Shown: positions 17,534 through 25,543 of the stretch, piece after piece
Numbering within the stretch: position 1 is the stretch's first letter
Layout of the letters: each line of letters begins with the position of its first letter
Assembly (NCBI RefSeq): GCF_037977235.1
Contig: NZ_CP150276.1
Span: 744,001 to 808,000, forward strand
Reading direction: 5' to 3'
Source: Paenibacillus sp. FSL K6-0276
Lineage (GTDB): Bacteria > Bacillota > Bacilli > Paenibacillales > Paenibacillaceae
Length of the DNA: 64,000 bases
The notes under the pieces: model-generated
The model's input: only the letters and a program-made list of their open reading frames with translations
Databases searched by the model: none
What the model was told of the DNA's origin: nothing
Position numbers and translations under genes: made by a program

Positions 17534-20425
17534 CTAACCCCAAGTCAAATACCCATACAACTTACTCTCCACCGAATGCTCCAACACCAAATTCATATGC
17601 ACAACGGATATGGAAGTACCATTCTTATCGACCATAGATGCCTGAACAGCACATTCTTGATCGGGATGTGCTTTACCCAGATAATAAAACTCTGTTCCGT
17701 CGGCATCGTCTTTTTTCACAAATACATGCAGGTCGATGTTTCGTTGGTCTGCCTCAAGTATGGTTCTAACCTCATCGGATTCAAGGGTTCGTCTACTTCT
17801 TGTGGACCACTTCAGAACCTGTGGACTCACAAATTCCTCCTGATAGTTCGTACTTGCTTCGACCCCGTCATGCTTGTGATACGTTACAAAGATCGGGCAG
17901 GTCTTGTGCTTCGTCTTGTATCCGTACATGGTAGAGCTTTCGTCGCTATGCCAATTCAATAATTTACAGGTATCTTTGCGGGAGTATTTTTGATATAGAG
18001 TTAGTGGCTCGCTGCATACATACTGCTCATTTTTATGAATTGCGGTTTGAACAATATCTGTGATCATTTCTCTGAAATAAGCGTTGTTCTGTAAGGACTG
18101 GGCCATCATCGTGTGGAATCTAAAGGACTGATCCGGAGCGAACTCCACGATAGCGGTGTTTCCATATTTCTTCTTCACTGCTTCAGTGAAAAAAGACAAG
18201 TCTAAAACACGTTTCACCGAATCGATCGTTTCGGAATCTGTTGAGCAACCCCTTTCTTGCAGGGCATTTATGTATTCTTCATAGGTAACTTGATCTTTTG
18301 CTAAAAGTAGCTTTAATAGTAGGATTTCATATTTGCGTTTTCCATTAAGAATCTCGGCGGACAACATCATTATAATCATTTTCTCTTGCTCGGATAGATG
18401 TGGCACGGTTTCTTTGATTTTCTGCAAAAAGTGATAATAGCTAAAGTGCTCCTCAGTAAAGATCAGTGGATCGATCGAATCGTTATCAATAAAATCGATT
18501 AATCGGGGGATTCGATTCAGTCTATTTCTGAGTTGGAAATATTCTTCTCTAAGGATTTTGAGCGCTGTTAAATTGCTGTTGCTAATCGATCGGTAAATTT
18601 GTTGCCTTGCAATCTCTTCGAAATTAATTGTTGAGACGCCTTTAATATAACTAGTGTCCTTCATATGACGACGGATATTATCCTTGTTCTGAGACTTGTC
18701 GCCGGAGAGGGCTACCGGAATCAAATAGTTGTTCTTATAGTTACCAATAAAGTCGATGATGGTGACGAACTCTTTATCCGAGTGTTTACGCAGACCGCGT
18801 CCTAACTGCTGAACAAATACAATACTAGACTGGGTTTGTCGAAGCATTACGACTTGGTTAATACAAGGAATATCGATCCCTTCGTTAAAAATATCGACCG
18901 TCAGAATATAGTCGAGGTTCCCCGCTTCAAGATCTGTTACACACTGCATACGGACTTCCTGAGAGTCATCTCCTGTTAATGCTTTTGTGCGATAACCCCT
19001 TGCATTTAACATGCGGGATAGCTCGATGGTCTCCTCTTTGCGACTACAGAAAATTAGCCCTTTTACCGTTTCGCCGGAGTGTCCGTAATATTCGATTTTC
19101 TCGATTAAGTATGTAACCCTTTCGTTCGTGACCAATTGAGAGAGCATCGTTGTATCGTCAATCATTTGGTCGTTATATTCAAAGTCAGTGACGCCAAAAT
19201 AGTGAAATGGACACAACATATCTTCTTCCAAAGCTTCCTGCAGACGGATCTCGTAGGCAATGTTATAGTCGAAAAGCTCATAGATATTGAAGTCATCCGT
19301 TCGTTCGGGTGTAGCGGTCATGCCGAGTAGAAATTTAGGTTCAAAATGCTCAATAACTTTAAGATAAGAATGAGCTCCAGCTTTGTGGACTTCGTCAATC
19401 AGTATGTAGTCAAATGCCTTTGGATCAAAATTTGTTAATGTCGAGAGTTTAGAAATCGTCTGAATAGTGGCAAAAAGGTATTTGGCATCTGTATCTCTAC
19501 TAGTACCGGATAAAATACCGTAGTCACTATCGTTGCCCCCTAGAATTCGCTGATAATCAGTCATTGCCTTGTGCAAAATTTGTTCTCGGTGTGCAATAAA
19601 TAGCATTCGACCTGGTGCGAAGTTCCTCGTGTCAAAAGCAGAGAGATAGGTTTTTCCTGTTCCTGTTGCCGAAATGACCAATCCTCGCTGCGCTCCAGTG
19701 CTGCGAAGAGCTTGTAGATTCATCAGCGCACTCTGCTGCATTTTATTAGGTGAAATTGTACTAAAAACAGTTTGCGGGATCGCTTCAGGAATTAAGGGTA
19801 GCGTCAATGGATGGTTACGGTTTGCCTTTTGAACCTCGTCATAGAGAATTTGATACAATTCAATCCATTTATCCGTTAGTGGGACTGCGTTTTCCCATAC
19901 TTTTTTGAATTCATTATGAAACTGTCCTAAGAGCCCTCCATGTTTAAAAGAGGTTAGCTTCACATTCCATTCATAGTTGGCTTTTAATGCAGCGGCGGTT
20001 AGGTTGGAGCTTCCCATAATGATAGTGGAATGATCTTCATGCTCAAAAACGTATCCTTTGGCATGAAATCCACTTAGATCCGTCAACCGTACGTTAACAT
20101 TTGTGATTTTTAGAAGCTCTTTATAAATTTTAGGTTGGTTGAAGTTCAGATAATTTGAGGTAAGGATTTTGCCCGATATTCCGCGCATTTTTAGATCAGC
20201 TAAATGAGACTTCAGGGTGGCTAGTCCACTCTCTGTAATAAAAGCAACGGAAAAAATAAAGGACTGACAGCGATCCAGTTCTTCGAGCAAAGGGGTAAGA
20301 ACAAAATCGCTGGTCTCTTTATTGTTGACTAGAAGCCTAGGCTTGTATTGATCTAAAGAATCTAGCTGTTGGTCAATAAACGCCCAGTTCAAGGTGCTTT
20401 TTAAATGCTGAATAGGATTGTCCAT
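17534..20425 (-). CDS. PLD-nuclease / SF2 DEAD-DEAH helicase with DUF3427 domain
   Basis: A 963-aa protein. A phospholipase-D-like nuclease domain fills about residues 1-200, with the HxK motif HAKGYVFEHE followed by IIMGSSNLTAAAL. An SF2 helicase follows: Q-like region MQQSALMNLQALR, Walker A SATGTGKT at about 251-258, DEVH box YILIDEVHKAG at about 342, motif III GMTATPER, motif V LDYILTVDIFNEGIDIP and motif VI QQLGRGLRKH. The C-terminal 400 residues are DUF3427-like. The start codon lies one base after the stop of the upstream Nudix gene (TAACATG), so the two are translationally coupled. Helicases of this architecture are predicted restriction or defence proteins; the exact mechanism is not established here. 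Confidence 0.88.
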   Translation of the reverse strand: MDNPIQHLKSTLNWAFIDQQLDSLDQYKPRLLVNNKETSDFVLTPLLEELDRCQSFIFSVAFITESGLATLKSHLADLKMRGISGKILTSNYLNFNQPKIYKELLKITNVNVRLTDLSGFHAKGYVFEHEDHSTIIMGSSNLTAAALKANYEWNVKLTSFKHGGLLGQFHNEFKKVWENAVPLTDKWIELYQILYDEVQKANRNHPLTLPLIPEAIPQTVFSTISPNKMQQSALMNLQALRSTGAQRGLVISATGTGKTYLSAFDTRNFAPGRMLFIAHREQILHKAMTDYQRILGGNDSDYGILSGTSRDTDAKYLFATIQTISKLSTLTNFDPKAFDYILIDEVHKAGAHSYLKVIEHFEPKFLLGMTATPERTDDFNIYELFDYNIAYEIRLQEALEEDMLCPFHYFGVTDFEYNDQMIDDTTMLSQLVTNERVTYLIEKIEYYGHSGETVKGLIFCSRKEETIELSRMLNARGYRTKALTGDDSQEVRMQCVTDLEAGNLDYILTVDIFNEGIDIPCINQVVMLRQTQSSIVFVQQLGRGLRKHSDKEFVTIIDFIGNYKNNYLIPVALSGDKSQNKDNIRRHMKDTSYIKGVSTINFEEIARQQIYRSISNSNLTALKILREEYFQLRNRLNRIPRLIDFIDNDSIDPLIFTEEHFSYYHFLQKIKETVPHLSEQEKMIIMMLSAEILNGKRKYEILLLKLLLAKDQVTYEEYINALQERGCSTDSETIDSVKRVLDLSFFTEAVKKKYGNTAIVEFAPDQSFRFHTMMAQSLQNNAYFREMITDIVQTAIHKNEQYVCSEPLTLYQKYSRKDTCKLLNWHSDESSTMYGYKTKHKTCPIFVTYHKHDGVEASTNYQEEFVSPQVLKWSTRSRRTLESDEVRTILEADQRNIDLHVFVKKDDADGTEFYYLGKAHPDQECAVQASMVDKNGTSISVVHMNLVLEHSVESKLYGYLTWG

Positions 20426-20426
20426 G

Positions 20427-20825
20427 TTATATTGTCAGCTTCTTCTGAATTTTGTGTACAGCAGGAATATCAGCAGGCGCCCAATCTAGTGACATCAGTT
20501 CATGAGCAGATAACCACTGGATAGCAACATGTTCAGTTAAGGTAGGCTTCCCACTTAGTAAGTGGCAATAGAAAGTAGTCAGATGCACAAAGCCAAAATC
20601 ATATTCATGCACAGTAGTTTCAATTTCTTCGCCAATCTCAATTGAACAGTTCATTTCTTCGTTAATTTCGCGCTTCAGCGCAGCCTGAGGAGTTTCGCCT
20701 TCTTCGATTTTGCCACCAGGGAATTCCCACTTGTAAGCTAGTGTTTTAGTAGCTCCGCGCTGTGCACAGAGGATCTTATTATTCTCGATGATGACAGCTC
20801 CAACTACGTAGATATGCTTTTTCAT
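20427..20825 (-). CDS. Nudix hydrolase (MutT-like) coupled to the DUF3427 helicase
   Basis: A 132-aa protein, typical MutT length. The Nudix box G-x5-E-x7-REUxEExGU is complete: GGKIEEGETPQAALKREINE followed by EM. MutT-type Nudix enzymes hydrolyse (oxidised) nucleoside triphosphates to monophosphates. It is the first gene of the minus-strand pair and ends one base before the helicase ATG. A GGAGGG ribosome site lies just upstream of its ATG. In this setting it may adjust the nucleotide pool or process a nucleotide signal for the helicase rather than act as general housekeeping MutT; that is inference. Confidence 0.88.
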   Translation of the reverse strand: MKKHIYVVGAVIIENNKILCAQRGATKTLAYKWEFPGGKIEEGETPQAALKREINEEMNCSIEIGEEIETTVHEYDFGFVHLTTFYCHLLSGKPTLTEHVAIQWLSAHELMSLDWAPADIPAVHKIQKKLTI

Positions 20826-21014
20826 AAGTTCCCTCCGGTTATGCAGTCTAGTATTTATGCAATCAATTCTGCATTTATAATTCTATTCTATTATAGTAAT
20901 GGGGCTTTGGGCTACTGAGGGATATTATGAAAGATTTCTGACAGACTATTCATCGAATGAATGATAGCATCTAGTGAATACGAAACCTATTTATCATGTA
21001 TGGGAGAATCGATA
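20826..21014. promoter_or_regulatory. Divergent promoter region between Nudix and PD-(D/E)XK genes
   Basis: A 190-base intergenic region serves both directions. A TATAAT reads on the minus strand at 20890-20895, about 65 bases from the Nudix ATG; its -35 is weak. No clear plus-strand promoter was found. Confidence 0.35.
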
Positions 21015-22085
21015 ATGAAAACTATGCTACGTCTTTATCATGAAGGAAATACGGATTACCATTCAACCTTTTTTGATTTGATACATGGGGATACAGAGAC
21101 GAAGCAGACCAAAGGACTCTCGTACCTATTTTCAAGATATCCTAACTTGATTCAGCTCTTTCTAAAAGAAATTAATCGTCTGACTAAATATAGGTACGCA
21201 GAATTTAAGCAGGAAATTGATTTTGTTCAAGTAGATGCGGAAATGTTATCAGCGGGAGAAAAGAAAATAAGACGCGATATTACTTTGTCTTTGTTCCATG
21301 GGAACACCAAAATACTAGTTATAGTAATTGAAGCTAAGAGCGTAAGTGCTTCTGTACTGCAAAAGGATATCACAAGACAACTGGAGTCGTATCTTGATCC
21401 AACAAATTTTCCGCTCGATGCTAATGTACCTCAGCTAGGTGTAACCTTAACAAAGTATAGAGTGCTTCATCCCCCTGAGAATGGATTTGTCAGTCTTACT
21501 TGGACAGACATTATAGAAATGATAAACGATGTAATTAGTCAAGAGATTAGAAGAGGTGAGGATGTAACTGTTGCAACAGAATTTATAGATTTTATTAAAG
21601 GGGTGAGAAAAGGAATGAAATATTACGAGGTTGAAGTTCTGTCGGTTGCAGCGGGTAAGACGCATGAGTTAACGAAGAATCATTTTGTTCATGCATGCCC
21701 ACATACTGCGAGAGGGTTTTCATATAAAACTCCAATATATATAACTTTCAGATCTAGTGGCGGTGGAGAAATGGAGTTTCTATATAAGATTGATGAGATA
21801 GTTGTTCTTGATCCGTTGTCTCCTTCTCTCGACGTTTTATTAGAAGGTATACAGATAGATTTTGCTACTAGAATTAAAGAATACATATCAAATCGTATAA
21901 ATGGTGGTTATGGATTTAATCATCCAGGAGAAGAGTATCGTTTCTATAATCTTTGTAGTAAAGGTGTAATTCATTTGAAGCATCTACCCAAGCCATTGAT
22001 TAATAACTCTGGTGCACGATACTACTCTATCGCTGAACTCATAAAGGGAGAGAAAATAGTGGTTGTGGAGAGCCAAGATCGGTAA
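21015..22085 (+). CDS. Predicted PD-(D/E)XK-superfamily protein
   Basis: A 356-aa protein from ATG 21015, which has GGGAG eight bases upstream; an upstream in-frame ATG at 20961 lacks a good site. Residues about 75-105 read KKIRRDITLSLFHGN then ILVIVIEAKS, a D...E-x-K pattern of restriction-like nucleases, followed by an amphipathic helix with Arg-Gln-Leu-Glu (KDITRQLESYLD). The second half (about 195-355) is an unfamiliar beta-rich domain. No close family was recognised. It is divergent from the Nudix-helicase pair and its stop codon falls exactly where the first conserved tail relic begins, so its 3' end may have been rearranged. Probably a DNA-cleaving defence protein. Confidence 0.6.
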   Translation: MKTMLRLYHEGNTDYHSTFFDLIHGDTETKQTKGLSYLFSRYPNLIQLFLKEINRLTKYRYAEFKQEIDFVQVDAEMLSAGEKKIRRDITLSLFHGNTKILVIVIEAKSVSASVLQKDITRQLESYLDPTNFPLDANVPQLGVTLTKYRVLHPPENGFVSLTWTDIIEMINDVISQEIRRGEDVTVATEFIDFIKGVRKGMKYYEVEVLSVAAGKTHELTKNHFVHACPHTARGFSYKTPIYITFRSSGGGEMEFLYKIDEIVVLDPLSPSLDVLLEGIQIDFATRIKEYISNRINGGYGFNHPGEEYRFYNLCSKGVIHLKHLPKPLINNSGARYYSIAELIKGEKIVVVESQDR

Positions 22086-22243
22086 ACGCACCAGGTAGAT
22101 CAGCTTCAAAAGACTACGCTATCTCGCAAGCGGACATGTATCAAGCTTTGATGGAGACTCATCGTATAAGGTTTGTTCACACTGGACATTCAATGCATGT
22201 GGAAGCAGTTCGTTCGTTGGTTTATAAGGGTGCAACTCCTTAA
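22082..22243 (+). pseudogene. Conserved coding tail 1, remnant of a larger protein (possibly a polymorphic toxin)
   Basis: Overlapping the stop of the preceding gene, another frame reads VNAPGRSASKDYAISQADMY, then QALMETHRIRFVHTG, HSMHVEAVRSLVYKGATP and a TAA that also opens the TIR element. It has no start or ribosome site. The end is shared with a second copy at 23325 (METHRIRFVHTGHSMHVEAV against MGAHRIKFVHTEHSTHVESV). Retention of a similar protein end in two places argues for displaced 3' ends of a gene family. A toxin C terminus is one possibility, not shown. Confidence 0.5.
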
Positions 22244-22385
22244 TAAACCCGTGCTAGAAATTGAATAAAGATGTGATAAATTAGAGGATCGGATGAATGG
22301 AGATTGGGACAAAAACCAAATCCATCAAGCCGTTCCTCTGTTTTTATATCAAGATATTGTTCAGGTTTTGTAGCACGGGATTATT
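22242..22385. repeat. TIR-bounded element 1 (MITE-like) with hairpin core
   Basis: The ends are imperfect inverted repeats: AATAAACCCGTGCTAGAA at 22242-22259 against the complement of 22368-22385 (16 of 18 match). The core folds: AGAGGA (22283-22288) pairs with TCCTCT (22334-22339), ATGGA with TCCAT, TTGG with CCAA, and TTTTT follows. No transposase is encoded. It directly abuts the tail relic. Confidence 0.6.
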
Positions 22386-22565
22386 CATACTGACAGAGAA
22401 TCGGGTATTGTTAATTTGACTAATATGATCTACTACGTTACGTTTATAAGTCTATTCAGAAGGAAATTGAGAAACGTGAGATTGCTAGTATTTAGTGGGG
22501 TTGTATTATGGATAATAGAACGACTGCCTCAACAGGTATTTATAATATAGAACATAGGAGGATAT
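22386..22565. other. Leader region of the SF0329-family gene
   Basis: About 180 AT-rich bases between the TIR element and the ATG at 22566. It holds the GGAGG ribosome site at the end and no other structure I trust. Confidence 0.4.
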
Positions 22566-23135
22566 ATGTCCTGGAGCAAATTGAAGCAACAACTGGAGAG
22601 TTTTCTCTGTCCTGCATTATATGGAAGGGTCGAATACCGCGCAACCAGTTACCGTTATTTACCTGATAAATCAGGGAGTTGTTATATTTCGGTAGATAAA
22701 AAGAACGTACTCAATATGAATGATAGAACTAGCTCAATTAGATGGTATCAGACGGAGCAGGAGATTAAGAATGATTCAGATCTCCAAATTCCTATCAACC
22801 ATGAAGAAATTGAAGCGGTTAGAAAAGATAGTAAGGGGATCATCCCAGAGGATCGTCTAATAGTAATTGCAAGAAGTAGAAAAATATCAGAAGTTGCAAA
22901 GGAGCTTTTGTCAGCACAGACATCATTAAGTAAATCGAATTTTATCGTTGTAGCTAATAAGTTTTTATCTACTTCTATAGAGGAAAGCATAGAGAGCAAT
23001 GATATCTTATTGAATATTCTAGCTTTAGTGGACAGACGAGTTGGAAAAAAGCGAATTTTAAACATGAGTGAGAAGATGAAGTTAAAGCATCCAATTGTGC
23101 AATATTTTTATGAAGTAAGGCGTAGTACATTATGA
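22566..23135 (+). CDS. SF0329-family protein
   Basis: A 189-aa protein beginning MSWSKLKQQLESFLCPAL, then GRVEYRATSYRYLPDKSG, which I recognise as the start of the SF0329 family, small cytosolic Bacillales proteins of unknown function. There is no signal peptide or membrane segment. The C-terminal half is helical and charged (EVAKELLSAQTSLSKSNFIV). The ATG follows AGGAGG with normal spacing. It sits between two tail/TIR units, a place where immunity genes are often found in toxin loci. An immunity role is only inferred from position. Confidence 0.7.
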   Translation: MSWSKLKQQLESFLCPALYGRVEYRATSYRYLPDKSGSCYISVDKKNVLNMNDRTSSIRWYQTEQEIKNDSDLQIPINHEEIEAVRKDSKGIIPEDRLIVIARSRKISEVAKELLSAQTSLSKSNFIVVANKFLSTSIEESIESNDILLNILALVDRRVGKKRILNMSEKMKLKHPIVQYFYEVRRSTL

Positions 23136-23324
23136 AAATAAATAACTTCATTGAATATTCAAGAGTAGATACACTGTCAGGAAGTGTCTTGACTTTTCTT
23201 GAAGCGAATTTCATGTAATTTTATATCCGCAGATGATCTTACAAAAGCTATGATGATGGGAGGGATGTCCGCATATGCTACATATGGATCGGGTTAGACT
23301 AAGATCTTTCGTAGCCGGTTTTCA

Positions 23325-23411
23325 TTGATGGGGGCTCATCGTATAAAGTTTGTTCACACTGAGCACTCCACACACGTGGAGTCCGTCGTATTACTTGTAA
23401 GGAATGTGTAA
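23325..23411 (+). pseudogene. Conserved coding tail 2
   Basis: LMGAHRIKFVHTEHSTHVES then VVLLVRNV and TAA, aligned without gaps for about 20 residues to tail 1. Just upstream, past a stop, the frame holds DDLTKAMMMGGMSAYATYG, possibly more of the same lost protein. No start or ribosome site. Confidence 0.5.
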
Positions 23412-23437
23412 CCCAAAAATAAACCCGTGATATAACA

Positions 23438-23632
23438 AATAAACTCGTGCTAAAAATCGAATAAAGACGTGGTAGAATAGGGGGAGGGACGAATGGAGAA
23501 CGGGGAAAACCCAGATCCATCAAGCCTTTCCCCTGTTTTTGTATCAAGACATTATTCAGATTATAATAAAGTCGTGATAGAAAAAAGAAGTGAAAAATTG
23601 AGAAAAGCTTCGATTTGTAGCATGGCTTTATT
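23438..23632. repeat. TIR-bounded element 2 (MITE-like) with hairpin core
   Basis: The left end AATAAACTCGTGCTAAAA (23438-23455) is preceded by a tandem near-copy at 23418. The right end at 23615-23632 is its imperfect inverted repeat. The core repeats the hairpin of element 1 with compensatory changes: GGGGA (23481-23485) pairs with TCCCC (23529-23533) where element 1 has GAGGA/TCCTC, the ATGGA/TCCAT pair is kept, and TTTTT follows. Confidence 0.55.
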
Positions 23633-23852
23633 TATACGAGCAACGGTGGAATGCGGGTTTGAGGGCTGTTTTTTAGCAGGAGTTTATTCAGTGTGAACAA
23701 AAAAATTAAAGCAAGATGCAGCGAAATGACTCTCAGGAGATACGTTTATCAGACACGGCTTTTGCTTTTGCATCCATCGATGCAGGATGGTATCCTGATT
23801 TTAATTCAGGGAAGCTTTAGGCTTGTCATGATTAATCATAAGGAGGAGTTTT
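23633..23852. other. Leader region of the RelA/SpoT-domain gene
   Basis: It holds a small palindromic stretch (GCATCCATCGATGC at 23770-23783) and the AAGGAGG ribosome site. Short open frames here have no ribosome sites and no recognisable similarity. Confidence 0.4.
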
Positions 23853-25226
23853 ATGGAATTAGAATTGTTCAATTTTATAGAGAATGTTACAGAGTATCTG
23901 GAGGATTCCAGAAATGAGTTGAATGCAGCAAGCAGAGATATACGGTTATATTTTGAAAAAGTATTAGAAGATTATAATGAAGGGTCTTTGAACGTTAATT
24001 CCAGAGTCAAATCTACATCAAGTCTAAAAGAAAAAATCCTTCGAAGTGGCTACTATAAAAAATATACATCTCCACAGCAACTGATTTCGAGCCTGTCAGA
24101 TTTAATTGGGATACGAATTGAATGCAGATTTATTGAAGATGAAAAAGAAATATGTGAGCTACTAAGAAAACATTTTCATGAACAAGATGAAGATGGGTAT
24201 TTTTACAATTCCACGAATAAAAACATAAAATTAAAGTTGGCAGGAGAACAACCTCAACGGCAAAAAAATGGTTTTGAAATATTCAGGATAGACGGGTATT
24301 GTCAATATGAGGGTAAAAAGATCAGCTTTGAATTGCAAATTAAATCTCTCGTGAATATATTCTGGGGAGAGATTGAGCACAAGGTCATCTACAAAAATAA
24401 TAATTATACCTTAGGAGACGAATTTATAAAAAACCTAATGACGTCGATTAAGAAAAATCTCTTGATGATTGATAGTCAACTATTGGCAGTAGATAATCAA
24501 ATCAATAAACAAAATTCGATTAATCCTACCAATCGGAAATGGCAGATCCAGAAGCTGCTGTCAAAGATTATTTATGATATTTATTCATTAAAAATGGAAA
24601 ATAACATTGGTCTTGTCGTGGATTTTAAAGAATCCAGTGATACGATCATGAAATATATTTTTCGATCTAATAATGCGGAAGAACTAGGAGACTACAGTGG
24701 AACATTAGTTAAAACATTGAATAGGTTGAATGATGTCAGTCGGAATCATGTTTGCTTTACTAGTGAAATAACATTTGAGAAGGATATATATTTTCAAGAT
24801 GAATTTAGCAATATGATCGGCAGCACAATCTTAAAGTCCATCAATCGTGATTTTAATTGGAACTTATTCTTTCGAGTTTTATTTGAAATAGAACTAGGCA
24901 ATAATGCGGAGGATTTCGAGAATTTTATTGGGTTTTTCAAGAATTTGTTGGAAAAGAATATCAACTTTGTGAAATTGCGTTCAAAATTTAATAGTGAAGA
25001 AGCAGGTCACATTGCGAACTTACTTATGAAGGAAGTAGCATACTGTTTTACGCAAATTGATTCCATTACATTTATATATGACCGTAGCATTGAAGAAATC
25101 AAGCATGTTGTAGACAACACTATTGATTTGATCGATAGAAACATCGATTCATACCAGCAATGGGAGAAGGAACATGAAGTTTACCTGGAAATGACCGGTT
25201 CAAAATTATTATCAAAGCTCACGTAA
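23853..25226 (+). CDS. RelA/SpoT-domain (nucleotide pyrophosphokinase-like) protein
   Basis: A 457-aa protein. The N-terminal half carries the RelA/SpoT synthetase fold: SRVKSTSSLKEKILR at about 50, LSDLIGIRIECRF at about 83-95 with the conserved Asp, a divergent NGFEIFRIDG in place of the usual NGY-x-S-x-H strand, and FELQIKSLVNIFWGEIEHKV at about 152-171. This family makes (p)ppGpp or, in toxic versions, pyrophosphorylates tRNA or makes ppApp. The C-terminal half (about 210-457) is all-helical with no HD, TGS or ACT domain. It stands alone after the second TIR element with a strong GGAGG site. A toxSAS-like or phage-sensing role is inferred from the neighbourhood; a plain small alarmone synthetase is the alternative. 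Confidence 0.75.
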   Translation: MELELFNFIENVTEYLEDSRNELNAASRDIRLYFEKVLEDYNEGSLNVNSRVKSTSSLKEKILRSGYYKKYTSPQQLISSLSDLIGIRIECRFIEDEKEICELLRKHFHEQDEDGYFYNSTNKNIKLKLAGEQPQRQKNGFEIFRIDGYCQYEGKKISFELQIKSLVNIFWGEIEHKVIYKNNNYTLGDEFIKNLMTSIKKNLLMIDSQLLAVDNQINKQNSINPTNRKWQIQKLLSKIIYDIYSLKMENNIGLVVDFKESSDTIMKYIFRSNNAEELGDYSGTLVKTLNRLNDVSRNHVCFTSEITFEKDIYFQDEFSNMIGSTILKSINRDFNWNLFFRVLFEIELGNNAEDFENFIGFFKNLLEKNINFVKLRSKFNSEEAGHIANLLMKEVAYCFTQIDSITFIYDRSIEEIKHVVDNTIDLIDRNIDSYQQWEKEHEVYLEMTGSKLLSKLT

Positions 25227-25292
25227 TGGGCATATCGTGACACGTAGAAAGTGCAGTTGATATGGTAGAGTTTCCTCATTTCGCTTACATGT

Positions 25293-25481
25293 TTGGAATA
25301 CGAAACGGTTCGTCTTGTTCTTCGACTACCTGAGTTCGCCATGAAGGAGCGGCATGCCGTGTGCGAAATTTTGCATCCGGGAAGCGACGATGCAATGCCT
25401 ATTCATTCCGAACGCCGTGAGGGTAGTTTGGAGCTAGAGGTTTCTGTTCGGAATGGTTGGCAAACCTCTGTCATTTCATAG
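25293..25481 (+). pseudogene. Fragment, possibly the C-terminal beta-sandwich of a glycosidase
   Basis: A 62-codon frame (LEYETVRLVLRLPEFAMKER..., EGSLELEVSVRNGWQTSVIS) is GC-richer than the preceding gene, has no ribosome site and reads like the last beta strands of a larger enzyme. It lies at the junction between the defence island and the carbohydrate operon. The parent family is not identified. Confidence 0.3.
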
Positions 25482-25496
25482 CTCATGACCCACGTC

Positions 25497-25530
25497 GAAG
25501 AGGACATCATTCATAGATGTCCTCTTCTTG
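25497..25530. terminator. Bidirectional terminator closing the carbohydrate operon
   Basis: A perfect 11-bp stem AAGAGGACATC/GATGTCCTCTT with a seven-base loop. It ends minus-strand transcription after the GH38-like gene and could stop plus-strand transcripts too. Confidence 0.75.
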
Positions 25531-25543
25531 GTACAATATGCTT

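Noticed and set aside
23493..23917. Two short plus-strand frames before the RelA/SpoT gene
   Set aside because: They cover the TIR element and the leader, have no ribosome sites and no recognisable similarity.
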